Assembly (NCBI RefSeq): GCF_014653175.1
Contig: NZ_BNAG01000004.1
Location: 434,001 to 498,000, forward strand
Direction: 5' to 3'
DNA: 64,000 nucleotides
From: Roseivirga thermotolerans
Lineage (GTDB): Bacteria > Bacteroidota > Bacteroidia > Cytophagales > Cyclobacteriaceae
Below, piece after piece: positions 1 to 8,016 of the stretch. The position numbers and the translations under genes are program-made. Each line of letters begins with the position of its first letter. The stretch's first letter is position 1. Below the pieces are notes generated by a model, which was not told where the DNA came from, ran no database searches, and saw only the letters and a program-made list of their open reading frames with translations.

Positions 1-1
1 T

Positions 2-220
2 TACAGCGAGGGCGATGTGGTGAGGGTAGAAATGTTTAGCCTTACGCGTAAGGCATTTATTTTCTATTCAGATCTCTCTAACCTTCTCAATAATGATGGT
101 GGCATGTTTAGCCCTCCTCCGGCCAACCCACGCAATAATCTTAGCAATGGAGCCCTGGGCTATTTTCAGGTAAGTGCCATGGATTTTGAAGAAATGGTGG
201 TCACTCCTCCCGGTGATTAA
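2..220 (+). CDS. C-terminal end of a DUF4249-type outer-membrane-associated protein (5' truncated by window)
   Basis: An open frame enters from the left edge and ends at a TAA; the true start lies outside the window. The visible 72 or so residues contain an FYSDLSNLLNNDGGMF stretch followed by FSPPPANPRNNLSNGALGYF. The order 'lots of Asn/Gly, PPP, N-x-x-N, LGYF' is typical of the end of DUF4249 proteins, which in Bacteroidota are usually encoded beside TonB-dependent receptors and exported. The neighbour is outside the window, so this cannot be confirmed. It is convergent with tyrS. Confidence 0.6.
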   Translation, partial: YSEGDVVRVEMFSLTRKAFIFYSDLSNLLNNDGGMFSPPPANPRNNLSNGALGYFQVSAMDFEEMVVTPPGD

Positions 221-241
221 AATTTTGTGGGTTTAAACAAC

Positions 242-313
242 AAGAGGTTGTCTCGTTGGCTACTCTTTCTGTGTTTATAGCAGAGAAAGAAGCAGAGCCG
301 GAGACAACCTCTT
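242..313. terminator. Long perfect inverted repeat between convergent genes
   Basis: Bases 242-254 and 301-313 are exact 13-bp reverse complements, separated by about 46 bases that contain further imperfect complementarity (a CTCTTTCTG arm against a CAGAGAAAGA arm). It sits in the short gap between the converging DUF4249 and tyrS genes, so a bidirectional transcription stop is the simplest reading. There is no clear U-run, so the role is inferred. Confidence 0.5.
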
Positions 314-328
314 TGCGTTGGGGGGGTG

Positions 329-1615
329 CTAGGCTACTACCACCAAATAGTAATTTTTCTTACCCTTCTGAACCAGGAAGTATTTGTTCTGCAGTAAGTC
401 AAACTGAGGCCTGGCGTTCATATCTTCAATTTTATTCTTATTGATAGATACTCCTCCGCCTTGCAGCATTCTGCGGGCCTCTCCCTTCGAAGCAAATATT
501 TGGTCCCGGGTAACAGTGCTGAGCAGGTCTATATAGTTTTCAGTGGCTTCTATTTCTGCCTTGGATACTTCCACCTGAGGCACACCCTCAAAAACGGATA
601 GGAGAGTGCTCTCGTTCAAAGAAGCCAGGTCTTCGGTGGTAGACTTTCCAAAAAGGATATTGGAGGCCTTAATGGCCGTCTGAAGATCTTCTTCGGAATG
701 CACTCTACGGGTCACATCTTCGGCTAACGCCTTTTGGAGTGTTCTCCTATGAGGGGCTTCGGCATGTTCCTTCTCCAGGGCTTCAATTTCTTCCTTAGGT
801 AGTAGTGTAAAGACCTTTATAAAGTTGGCCGCATCTTCGTCAGAAGTATTGAGCCAATACTGGTAGAACTTATACGGTGAGGTTTTCTCCGGATCGAGCC
901 ATACATTTCCGCCCTCAGACTTTCCGAATTTAGTGCCATCGGCCTTTTTTACCAGGGGAACTGTAATGGCAAAAGCTTCTCCCTGCACCTTTCTGCGAAT
1001 GAGCTCAGTACCGGTAACAATATTGCCCCATTGGTCAGAGCCACCCATTTGTAGCTTGCAGTTCAGGTTTTGGTATAGGTGCAAGAAGTCATAGCCCTGC
1101 ACCAGTTGGTAGCTAAACTCTGTAAATGACATGCCACCTTCCAGGCGGTTTTTTACAGAGTCTTTGGCCATCATGTAGTTTACGGTAATGTGTTTTCCGA
1201 TGTCGCGGATAAACTCCAGAAAGCCAAAATTTTTAAACCAATCGTAATTATTGACTATTTCAGCCGAGTTTTCGCCACAGTCAAAGTTCAGGAACTTTTG
1301 AAGCTGTTTTTTCTGCGATTCCAGGTTATGGTTCAGTGCATCGGTATCGAGCAGTGGTCTTTCGGCCGATTTGCCAGAAGGGTCTCCCACAAGTCCGGTA
1401 GCCCCCCCCACAAGAGCTATGGGCTTGTGTCCCGCTCTTTGTAAATGAACGAGCAACATCACCGGAACCAAATTACCAATGTGCAATGAATCGGCTGTAG
1501 GATCGAAACCCACATATCCGGTAGTCATTTCTTTACTCAGTTGTTCCTCTGTGCCGGGCATAATGTCGTGAATCATGCCTCTCCATTGTAATTCTTCTAT
1601 CAGATTGTTGCTCAT
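329..1615 (-). CDS. tyrS: Tyrosyl-tRNA synthetase
   Basis: Charges tRNA-Tyr with tyrosine in the cytoplasm using ATP. The 428-residue class I enzyme has the HIGN signature at residues 45-48, GSDQWGN near 192-198 for tyrosine/tRNA binding, and a KFGKS form of the KMSKS loop at 229-233. The last 70 or so residues form an S4 RNA-binding domain ([13 protein letters not shown]). The ATG giving MSNNLIEEL was chosen because the extra upstream in-frame residues ([12 protein letters not shown]) are not family-like and would overlap the -7 box at 1637-1644. Length is normal for the bacterial TyrRS family. Confidence 0.97.
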   Translation of the reverse strand: MSNNLIEELQWRGMIHDIMPGTEEQLSKEMTTGYVGFDPTADSLHIGNLVPVMLLVHLQRAGHKPIALVGGATGLVGDPSGKSAERPLLDTDALNHNLESQKKQLQKFLNFDCGENSAEIVNNYDWFKNFGFLEFIRDIGKHITVNYMMAKDSVKNRLEGGMSFTEFSYQLVQGYDFLHLYQNLNCKLQMGGSDQWGNIVTGTELIRRKVQGEAFAITVPLVKKADGTKFGKSEGGNVWLDPEKTSPYKFYQYWLNTSDEDAANFIKVFTLLPKEEIEALEKEHAEAPHRRTLQKALAEDVTRRVHSEEDLQTAIKASNILFGKSTTEDLASLNESTLLSVFEGVPQVEVSKAEIEATENYIDLLSTVTRDQIFASKGEARRMLQGGGVSINKNKIEDMNARPQFDLLQNKYFLVQKGKKNYYLVVVA

Positions 1616-1636
1616 GCTGTAGATTTTTTCGGAGCG

Positions 1637-1667
1637 CAAATATAGAATTTGAAGGGGGAGCTTGAAA
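1637..1667 (-). promoter_or_regulatory. Probable tyrS promoter (Bacteroidota TAnnTTTG type)
   Basis: On the minus strand TATATTTG occupies 1644-1637, an exact match to the Bacteroidota -7 consensus TAnnTTTG. About 19 bases further upstream is TTTC, one mismatch from the TTTG -33 element. The predicted transcript would start about 16 bases before the chosen tyrS ATG. Confidence 0.5.
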
Positions 1668-1829
1668 GCTAAAAACAAAGTATATATAAAATCACCGGCT
1701 GTAAACAGAGTATCTATTTTTGCCCTTTGCTGAGCCGGCTATGCGCAGATTGAGGTAAACGGTAATAGTATAGCAACCGTCTCTTGAAGAAGGGTGTGAG
1801 GGGAGTAGAGAGGCCAATGGGCCTGGCAG

Positions 1830-2306
1830 TTACCAGGCCACTGTGCCGTAGTTGTCTTTTTGCTCGTTGGGCATTGACGAGCTTCTGTTACGGTTGATGT
1901 TGATATCTTTAGACGATCGGGAAGGGGAGCTGGAGCTTAGCTCAGGCATTTCCACCTGTTCACCCACTGTCACTTTGCCGTTCATCTCGGCACCGTTTTC
2001 AACCGAAATCTTTTTGGCATATATCTTACCGTAGATTCTGGCGTTTTGAGCCAGGTGTAAGTGCCCATTGGAGAGCACATCGCCATTTACATAGCCTTCT
2101 ATGGTAATGTCCGAACCACTCAAATTGCCTCCAATCTCGCCATGCGATCCAACAATGATTTTTTCTCCCGAAATCAGATCGCCAGTAACAAATCCATCGA
2201 CCCTAATGCTGTGTTCGGATTTCATGTTGCCCGATATTACGGAGCCTTCACGAATCTGAGTAATTAAGGTAGATGGATTGTTTGTTGCTTCGGCTTTTCT
2301 ACTCAT
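1830..2306 (-). CDS. Bactofilin (polymer-forming cytoskeletal protein)
   Basis: Bactofilins polymerise without nucleotide into filaments through a right-handed beta-helix and scaffold cell-shape or envelope enzymes. This 158-residue protein has the expected build: a short polar N-tail ending in TLITQIREGSVISG, then a repeat region of about 90 residues with short beta turns (RVDGFVTGDLISGEKIIVG, IEGYVNGDVLSNG, ISVENGAEMNGKVTVG), then a Ser/Arg/Asn-rich disordered tail. Its ATG overlaps the stop codon of the upstream actin-like gene by one base (TAATG), so the two are almost certainly co-transcribed and translationally coupled. A GC-rich inverted repeat (1820-1826 / 1833-1839) overlaps its stop codon. 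Confidence 0.92.
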   Translation of the reverse strand: MSRKAEATNNPSTLITQIREGSVISGNMKSEHSIRVDGFVTGDLISGEKIIVGSHGEIGGNLSGSDITIEGYVNGDVLSNGHLHLAQNARIYGKIYAKKISVENGAEMNGKVTVGEQVEMPELSSSSPSRSSKDININRNRSSSMPNEQKDNYGTVAW

Positions 2307-3361
2307 TAGTATTCAGCGGGTATTGAAGATTCTGTACTCAAGTTATTTTCATCATACACAGAAATGATAGTGGTGGCATTTCCTATGTCCAGACCCACTG
2401 CATTTCCTTTCACCCCTCCGTTCAACTGAGCAGAATTTATGCAATAGCCACGGCTGGCAAGTGTTTGCGGTTCAAAAGCCACTTCCAGATCCAGAATATC
2501 TTGAAACTCTTCTTTGAAACATTCAACCAACTGAGGGTAGAGTGCTCCGCCCCCGGCAAGGAACATGCGGTGCGAAACGGTAAAGTCGTTGTCGTTAAAG
2601 GCCTTGCGCATGGCCGGAGACACAACGTCTTCGTAGTATTGTCTAATTACTTTGTCTCTGATAGACTTAATGTCGATACGCTTTCTATTCAGGAATATCA
2701 CACCTTTTTGAAAGGCTACATCAATTTGATGTTCTGTTTTCAACTCCAGGTAGTAGGTTTTAGCCAGCTCTTTTTCTAACAGGTTTACAGCATATCGCAA
2801 ACCGTAGGTAGAAAGCGATGTTCTCTGTACTATACCGCCTTCAGTGCTCAACAATCCTTCCAGAGTACCATATCCCAGAGACATCACAAAGAAATTGCCG
2901 TCTACTTTCTGATTTCCCTTTCTAAGAGCAATGGCGCAGCCAATAACTTCAGGAATTACCTGTACATGATCAATTTCTACCTGCACATTTTTCTTTGAGC
3001 CTCCACCGTAAGTAGCTGCATCGTATTCAATCACATGATTGGCGTTGATTTGCTGCGTTGCTTGCTCTTTGTATAGCTGAAAAGTAGAGAAAGGAAATCC
3101 TGTGGTTACTGTAAGCGGATTGCCCAACTTTTGATTGGCAATTAATAAACCTGACTTGAGTAGTAGGTTATAATCCAACTCATCGGGGGCACTATTAATG
3201 TTTCTGTGTGGAGACACACCCTCGGTGAGGGCAAGGTTACCAATTACGTAACCATCGTTGTTGTGAAATATTTTTAGCCCGTTAATCAGGTCAGGAGATA
3301 CATTTCTTAGGTCGGTGTTGTTTCCTTCTATAACACTAGGGAAAGTGTAAGTTTTGAACAT
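2306..3361 (-). CDS. Actin/ParM-like ATPase with circularly permuted motif order
   Basis: 351 residues. Reading in order: FPSV (7-10), GYVIGNLAL (37-45), a TGFPFSTF strand (87-94), VQVIPEVIG (133-141), a phosphate-2-like loop SLGYGT (161-166), an adenosine-binding AGGGA (269-273), and SRGY (303-306), which normally marks the end of ParM/Alp proteins. After that comes VGLDIGNATT (322-331), the phosphate-1 beta hairpin that normally opens the protein. The N-terminus starts exactly where the segment after phosphate-1 should start. This is the order expected for a circular permutation; there is no phosphate-1 motif upstream of the ATG. The usual Asp of phosphate-2 is Ser161. It is co-transcribed with the bactofilin, so a filament-forming or scaffold role is inferred; segregation of DNA is possible but no centromere-like repeats were seen. 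Confidence 0.85.
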   Translation of the reverse strand: MFKTYTFPSVIEGNNTDLRNVSPDLINGLKIFHNNDGYVIGNLALTEGVSPHRNINSAPDELDYNLLLKSGLLIANQKLGNPLTVTTGFPFSTFQLYKEQATQQINANHVIEYDAATYGGGSKKNVQVEIDHVQVIPEVIGCAIALRKGNQKVDGNFFVMSLGYGTLEGLLSTEGGIVQRTSLSTYGLRYAVNLLEKELAKTYYLELKTEHQIDVAFQKGVIFLNRKRIDIKSIRDKVIRQYYEDVVSPAMRKAFNDNDFTVSHRMFLAGGGALYPQLVECFKEEFQDILDLEVAFEPQTLASRGYCINSAQLNGGVKGNAVGLDIGNATTIISVYDENNLSTESSIPAEY

Positions 3362-3499
3362 AGCTACTTATTGAAGTGGTTAGATTGTCGAATTCAAATG
3401 AAAAACAATAATACGATTAAATCGTGTTTAACGCGTGATTTGATCCAAAAAACAGCCTGAATTTGTGAAATACTTTTGAGACAAAAAAGCGAAATAATG

Positions 3500-4375
3500 T
3501 TAGTTGTTAATGACAATGGCGAGCTTATCATTCTCCTGGCTAACAGCCATACGCGTAATTCCTTTAGAGGCCATTGCACCCAGGTCGGCTACTTCCTGCC
3601 AGTTGGAGTGGTGCTTTGGATTGAAAGCCAGAAGCTTAGTGCCCACACTGGTAATGTAGGTTCCCTGTCCGGTAATGGTCCAGTCAGAGGCATTGGCAGG
3701 CTTTTCAATTACCTTAAAAAACTCGTTTTTACTACGCTCTAAGCGGTAAATAATAGTAGACCCGTTTTCTTCTCTTCTTTCAAAGGTAAACTCATTAGTA
3801 CCCGGAATATGCCTTATGGTACGGCCAACGTTGCTGGTTATAATGTCATCGTCAACTACCGAAGTGTTGGCTAATACCAAGGTGACCGGCCGCCCTAACA
3901 CAAACATGAGTACATCGCCTTCGTGGTATGCAAAATAGCCGACCGGTTGAATTTTTTCGAACAAAAGCTGCGGTTCGGTTTTTCCATCCATTTGGTAGAG
4001 CCACAATCGTTGGCTATTGTCTTCTTCAACCCGTACTACAGCAAACGACTGGTAACCCGGAATAGGATAGGGCGAATATTCACTGTCGGCCGAGTGGGTA
4101 AGGTTGGTGCTTTTGTTTTCATAAAGGTCATAAATCATGATGTCGTTCTGACCATCTTCCTGATGGGCTGAATAGAGAATGTAATCGTTATTGAAGAAGG
4201 CCGGCTGGTTGTCATAACCGTTTCTGTTGGTAATGTTTCGGCCTTTGCCAAGAGTTATTTTGCCCTTTTTCTCTTTGATTTCATACACGTGAATGTCGGT
4301 GCTGGGAGGGGCTGTTTGGCTTCTGGCACCGGTAACCAAGAGCATTAGCACCAGTGTGCCCATTAGCTTTTTCAT
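3500..4375 (-). CDS. Exported TolB/WD40-like beta-propeller protein
   Basis: 291 residues from the MKKLMGTLV start, which gives a clean signal peptide cleaved near GARSQ; the longer upstream extension was rejected because it has no signal features. The mature part has repeated short beta-strand blocks such as NQPAFFNNDYILYSA, DIMIYDLYENKSTNLT, and SPYPIPGYQSFAVVR, like TolB/PD40 propeller blades. A periplasmic ligand-binding or envelope role is likely. It is in the same orientation as, and 138 bp upstream of, the actin-like gene, so co-transcription is uncertain. The specific function is unknown. Confidence 0.65.
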   Translation of the reverse strand: MKKLMGTLVLMLLVTGARSQTAPPSTDIHVYEIKEKKGKITLGKGRNITNRNGYDNQPAFFNNDYILYSAHQEDGQNDIMIYDLYENKSTNLTHSADSEYSPYPIPGYQSFAVVRVEEDNSQRLWLYQMDGKTEPQLLFEKIQPVGYFAYHEGDVLMFVLGRPVTLVLANTSVVDDDIITSNVGRTIRHIPGTNEFTFERREENGSTIIYRLERSKNEFFKVIEKPANASDWTITGQGTYITSVGTKLLAFNPKHHSNWQEVADLGAMASKGITRMAVSQENDKLAIVINN

Positions 4376-4476
4376 ATATATAGTGGTTAAAGTGGGATCG
4401 GAAATTAACGAAATATGGTTTGAATTGAAACGGGCAGAAAGCCAAACCTTTACCGCTACATCAAGTTTGTTCATTT

Positions 4477-5529
4477 ATGGGTAAGTATGAGCATATTTCA
4501 AAAGCCAGACTGGAGGAGTATCGTTTGGTGGCCGATGATCCTGCCGATGCGGTAATTGAAGCGTACTTCCCGGACCAAAAGCAAGCCCTTTGGTCTATAA
4601 TTAATGGTTTGGAAGATAACGGGAGTAACCTGGCTCCTGAAGCATTGCCTTCTTTACAGCATCTGTACGAACAAATGCAACAAGAGGCAAAAGGCTTTTC
4701 TGTCTCCCTATTACAACAGGGGCAGGCTTTTTTTAATGCTCATGCTTCAGATATTATGCTGTTGTTAGGCCTGCTGTCTTTGCCCTATTGCTATGCTGCG
4801 GCAAATGGAGCAGAGGTGCTGGTTAGGTCTAAACGAATTGTGGAAGAGCCGGAGAGACGTTTGTTCGAAACCGCAGAGTTTGTTTTTGATGTGTCGGCCA
4901 AAGGTGCTTTTGGCCCAAAAGGAAAAGCCCTGCCCCAACTATTAAAAGTTAGGTTAATGCATGCAACGGCCAGATGGTATGCAAAACGCTCAGGAAGTTG
5001 GTCTGTGAAAGAGTGGGGTGAGCCCATAAATCAGGAAGATATGGCTGGTACTAATCTGGCTTTTTCCCTTATAGTTATTCGAGGATTAAAGAAACTGGCT
5101 AAGAAGCCGAGTTCCAAAGCTGCACTGGAATATATTGTTTATTGGAATTGTATTGGCCGCTTGCTGGGGCTTCATGAAGAATTGCTGCCCAAGAGCAATA
5201 AAGAAGCCTATTTGCTGGAAAGGAACATTCGGGAGCGTCAGTTTAGGGCCAGTAGTGCCGGGCAGCAGCTAACCTCTTCTTTGTTGAAGTATTTTGAACA
5301 GGCTACTTATAATTCACCTATAAAGGGCAAGTCTCAAGCCTTTGTTGCCTTTTTACTGGGGCCGGAAGTTGCTCGTTTGGTTGGAGTAAGCACCAGTCGT
5401 TTAGATATAGCTACTTTTCAGCCATATCGTTGGTTTTTTCAACTTCAGGCCGCCTTGAACAGACGATCAGACTCTTATGCTTTAGCTTTAAAGCAATTTA
5501 GGAAAGCATCGGCCCTGCTAAAGCCCTAA
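4477..5529 (+). CDS. Oxygenase MpaB/DUF2236 family protein (latex-clearing-protein-like)
   Basis: 350 residues, no signal peptide, strongly helical. The central part carries KVRLMHATARWYA (about 151-163), then GEPINQEDMAGTNLAFS (about 182-198), and a later YWNCIGRLLGLHEELLP. This His-Ala-x-x-Arg, then Asn-x-x-Asp, then helical His pattern is that of the DUF2236 fold, whose members include heme-dependent MpaB and Lcp rubber oxygenases. The substrate is unknown. It starts 101 bases from the divergent propeller gene and converges with the YdeI-like gene, so it is probably monocistronic. Confidence 0.75.
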   Translation: MGKYEHISKARLEEYRLVADDPADAVIEAYFPDQKQALWSIINGLEDNGSNLAPEALPSLQHLYEQMQQEAKGFSVSLLQQGQAFFNAHASDIMLLLGLLSLPYCYAAANGAEVLVRSKRIVEEPERRLFETAEFVFDVSAKGAFGPKGKALPQLLKVRLMHATARWYAKRSGSWSVKEWGEPINQEDMAGTNLAFSLIVIRGLKKLAKKPSSKAALEYIVYWNCIGRLLGLHEELLPKSNKEAYLLERNIRERQFRASSAGQQLTSSLLKYFEQATYNSPIKGKSQAFVAFLLGPEVARLVGVSTSRLDIATFQPYRWFFQLQAALNRRSDSYALALKQFRKASALLKP

Positions 5530-5535
5530 TTGTTG

Positions 5536-6132
5536 CTATTTGTATTTGTCGTTCAATCCAATGCCCTGCCGAATCATAGGTATTATTTTCTCTAGTCTGG
5601 ACTGCTTGGTTTCTGCACGTTTGGCCAGAGTAATATATTCCGCAAAGTCGCGCTTTCGGGTAAGGTTCAAAGCCTCAAAGGCTTCCTTTAGTTCAGTATC
5701 CTTATGAAGCACCTCTTGCAGCTCTAAAGGAATCTCCAGCGGCTTACCTGCTTTCGGTTTAATTTCTTTTCCGGCTTTTTGATTGGCCACAGCTTCTTTT
5801 ACATAATCTGTAATTAGGCTGGAGTTGGCTTCAATTTCAGAAAGACTATTGAACCTCCATTGGCGCATGGCCTGAGTTTTACCTTCCTGGGCGTTCACCA
5901 GTTTTTGTTCTTTGTCTTTGAGCAAAGCCCCCTGAAAAAACCAGAGTCCTACATAAGACTTAAATGCTCCTAAGCCCACAATGTTTTTTCCTTTGAAAGT
6001 GTACACAGGAGCGCCCCACTTAATGGTCTCTTCTAGCGGTTGACTTAATACTAAATCTTTTAGAAGAATGAGTTCGTTCTGCCACTCCGAATGTTTAATA
6101 ATGTAGTCGCTAACCGTCTTTTGCATTTTCAT
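5536..6132 (-). CDS. DUF1801/YdeI-OmpD-associated family protein
   Basis: 198 residues. The N-terminal 115 residues match the DUF1801 style (WGAPVYTFKGKNIVGLGAFKSY, then LWFFQGALL), an iron-chaperone-like fold. The C-terminal part, LEIPLELQEVLHKD through AKRAETKQSRLEKII, is the YdeI/OmpD-associated helical module, named after enterobacterial proteins linked to resistance to bacteriocins. The combination is common in soil and marine bacteria. Start could be the first ATG or the one two codons later. Function in this organism is not evident. Confidence 0.8.
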   Translation of the reverse strand: MKMQKTVSDYIIKHSEWQNELILLKDLVLSQPLEETIKWGAPVYTFKGKNIVGLGAFKSYVGLWFFQGALLKDKEQKLVNAQEGKTQAMRQWRFNSLSEIEANSSLITDYVKEAVANQKAGKEIKPKAGKPLEIPLELQEVLHKDTELKEAFEALNLTRKRDFAEYITLAKRAETKQSRLEKIIPMIRQGIGLNDKYK

Positions 6133-6226
6133 TTTCCTGTCTTATCCTGTGAAATTGCGCAATACCCCGTCAAAATGCAAGCCTCAGATGTGTGTTAAAA
6201 ATTTTAGCATAAACTAATTTGTGTAG

Positions 6227-6256
6227 TTTGATAAGCTAAAATATTTAGTATATTTG
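6227..6256 (+). promoter_or_regulatory. Strong Bacteroidota-type promoter (-33 TTTG, -7 TATATTTG)
   Basis: TTTG at 6227-6230 is followed by 18 bases and then TATATTTG at 6249-6256, an exact consensus pair. The predicted transcription start lies around 6261-6263, just past the first candidate ATG at 6260. It therefore favours initiation at the next in-frame ATG (6281) or a leaderless transcript. Confidence 0.6.
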
Positions 6257-6259
6257 AAC

Positions 6260-6868
6260 ATGCAAAACGACAGAGATCCCATGCTTTTTAGTAACAGTGC
6301 ACTCAACGAGTACTTGATCATTGCCTTACCCTATGCTGAGATTAATGGTGAGGTTAAAGAGTTTAAGCGCGATTTCTTTAAACGATACGGTTCTTTCTGT
6401 GGGCAAAACTCCTGTGCACACATTCGGCTGATGTCGTTTTTTCAGACTGAGGAGCGAGAGCCCCGGGTCATTGAGTGTGTACAAAATGTGCTTAGAGAGA
6501 TCAAAGCTTTTGAGGTGTTTTTGAGTGGCTTTGAGTTTGACTCGGTCAGTCGGTCGGTTTACATCGATGTGGTCAATAAACAATCCGTAGCCGATGTCTA
6601 TCATCAATTGCGCTTGAGTTTGTTCAGGCAATTGGTGTCACTGGCGTTTCTCAATAAGCATTTTGTACCCAAAATGCATATAGGGCAAGATTTGAGCCCG
6701 CTTCAGTTTTTGCATGCTGTAGAAGATTATCAGTCCAAAGCTTACTCCAACAATTTTCGGTTAATGCGGCTACACCTACTCAAAAGGCAGGCTCCGTATA
6801 CGGTATGGGAAAATCTGGCGGCTCTGCCTTTTGCACGATCCGAAAATGAAATGATAGGCTTTTGTTAA
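6260..6868 (+). CDS. 2'-5' RNA ligase/2H-phosphoesterase-like protein with degenerate motifs
   Basis: About 202 residues. The fold signs of the 2H superfamily are present: an EYLIIALP beta strand, then AHIRLMSFF, an internal duplication, and PKMHIGQDL before a long tail. In active members the two motifs are H-x-T/S; here they read H-I-R and K-M-H, so both Thr/Ser residues and probably one His are lost. Members in Bacteroidota often act on 2',3'-cyclic phosphates or are uncharacterised. The promoter at 6227-6256 makes ATG 6281 (MLFSNSALNEYL) a credible alternative start, which still keeps the whole domain. Confidence 0.6.
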   Translation: MQNDRDPMLFSNSALNEYLIIALPYAEINGEVKEFKRDFFKRYGSFCGQNSCAHIRLMSFFQTEEREPRVIECVQNVLREIKAFEVFLSGFEFDSVSRSVYIDVVNKQSVADVYHQLRLSLFRQLVSLAFLNKHFVPKMHIGQDLSPLQFLHAVEDYQSKAYSNNFRLMRLHLLKRQAPYTVWENLAALPFARSENEMIGFC

Positions 6869-7009
6869 GAGATAGACAGGAAGGTTGGTGGTGTTTAGGT
6901 GAAAAAGTTAAGACGCAGACGGTGTCTACATCAACCTTCGAACCGCCTCTTTGGCGATGGCCAAAAACATACACAACATGAAAGATTAATGGATTAAAAA
7001 TGGAAAGCT

Positions 7010-7447
7010 ATGAAGAGCAACGTAAATCTAAAGCTATTGGAGCAAAGTATTAAGCTGGTTTCTAAAGCATCAGAATTAGAGAACAATACCGCCAACGGCA
7101 AACTAAGAGGACTTTTGCATGAGGTAAATAAGGTGGCTCTTGGCATTCCTAATATCACACAGCAGGCAGAGCCATGTGCCAATGATAGGCATGGAGTAGA
7201 AAAAGACAATCTTCTGGAGACTATTAGAACTATTCGCGAAAAAATTGAAATGTACCCTGAGCGGTCGGAGGCTATTTTTGAGTTCGCTCAACTGCTCGAT
7301 CAGGAAAACGAAATGGTGTTGAACTATAGGGGTGAAGAGAGGCCGGTAATGAGGCCTGTGAAGCGTACCAGACTAGACCTCAGAAATAGAGAGAGGGTAA
7401 GCAGTTCTCTTAAAGTAAATGCCGGTTGGCAAACCAGTTTGTTTTAA
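7010..7447 (+). CDS. Hypothetical 145-residue protein
   Basis: Not recognised. The protein is hydrophilic and mostly helical: an N-terminal helix-rich part (VNLKLLEQSIKLVSKASELEN), a short Asn/Gln/Cys linker, a second helical part (LLETIRTIREKIEMYPERSEA, then FEFAQLLDQENEMVLNY), and a basic tail with KRTRLDLRNRER. There is no signal peptide or membrane segment, and no catalytic motif. It lies in the same orientation as the 2H-like gene and ArfB, with gaps of 141 and 47 bases. Confidence 0.6.
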   Translation: MKSNVNLKLLEQSIKLVSKASELENNTANGKLRGLLHEVNKVALGIPNITQQAEPCANDRHGVEKDNLLETIRTIREKIEMYPERSEAIFEFAQLLDQENEMVLNYRGEERPVMRPVKRTRLDLRNRERVSSSLKVNAGWQTSLF

Positions 7448-7494
7448 ATGAATCAATCTCATGAATATTGGGTGAAATATTCAATATTTGAAGG

Positions 7495-7914
7495 GTGTAC
7501 AATGCAAAGGAAATAGCGTCCAGAACTTATGATCAGGAACTGGAATTTCAAACATCCAGAAGCAGTGGTCCCGGAGGTCAGAATGTAAACAAACTGGAAA
7601 CCCGTGTTACTCTTCGTTTTCATGTACAGAACTCAGAATGTCTCTCGGAAGAGGAGAAGGAGCATTTGATAAAGAAGTGGTCAGGTAAGCTAAGCAATGA
7701 AGGCTATTACCTTATCAGCTCAGAAAAATTTAGAAGTCAGCATAAGAATAAAGAATGGGTGATTGCCTCCTTTAGGTCTGCTTTGGAGAAGGCTTTTACA
7801 CTGCCCAAGCCACGAAAGAAATCGAAACCATCGAAAGCTGCTATCAAAGAGCGGCTAGACTCCAAAAAGAAACATGCACAAAAGAAATCGATGAGGAAAC
7901 CTCCCGAATTTTAA
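7495..7914 (+). CDS. arfB: Alternative ribosome-rescue factor B / class I release-factor-like hydrolase
   Basis: 139 residues. Carries SSGPGGQNVNK, with the GGQ at about residues 27-29 that hydrolyses peptidyl-tRNA, and a long basic, Lys-rich C-terminal tail (PRKKSKPSKAAIKE and KKKHAQKKSMRK) that in ArfB enters the empty mRNA channel. There is no codon-recognition domain, which separates it from PrfA/PrfB. It rescues ribosomes stalled on truncated mRNA. The start is GTG, preceded directly by GAAGG; an in-frame TGA six bases upstream rules out a longer form, and no ATG lies before the domain. Confidence 0.9.
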   Translation: MYNAKEIASRTYDQELEFQTSRSSGPGGQNVNKLETRVTLRFHVQNSECLSEEEKEHLIKKWSGKLSNEGYYLISSEKFRSQHKNKEWVIASFRSALEKAFTLPKPRKKSKPSKAAIKERLDSKKKHAQKKSMRKPPEF

Positions 7915-8016
7915 GCTCTAAATAACGCAAGAAAGTGCGAAGTTTTAAGCGTTCGGCAGCTGAGTTTGCTTGTTCTGTTTTGGGACCAACTCAGTTAGAA
8001 GAACAAAACTGCTCAA

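Noticed and set aside
3362-3499. A missing N-terminal phosphate-1 segment of the actin-like gene, lost through a frameshift upstream of its ATG
   Set aside because: No DIG-like motif was found in any frame upstream, and the same segment is present intact at the C-terminus in frame.
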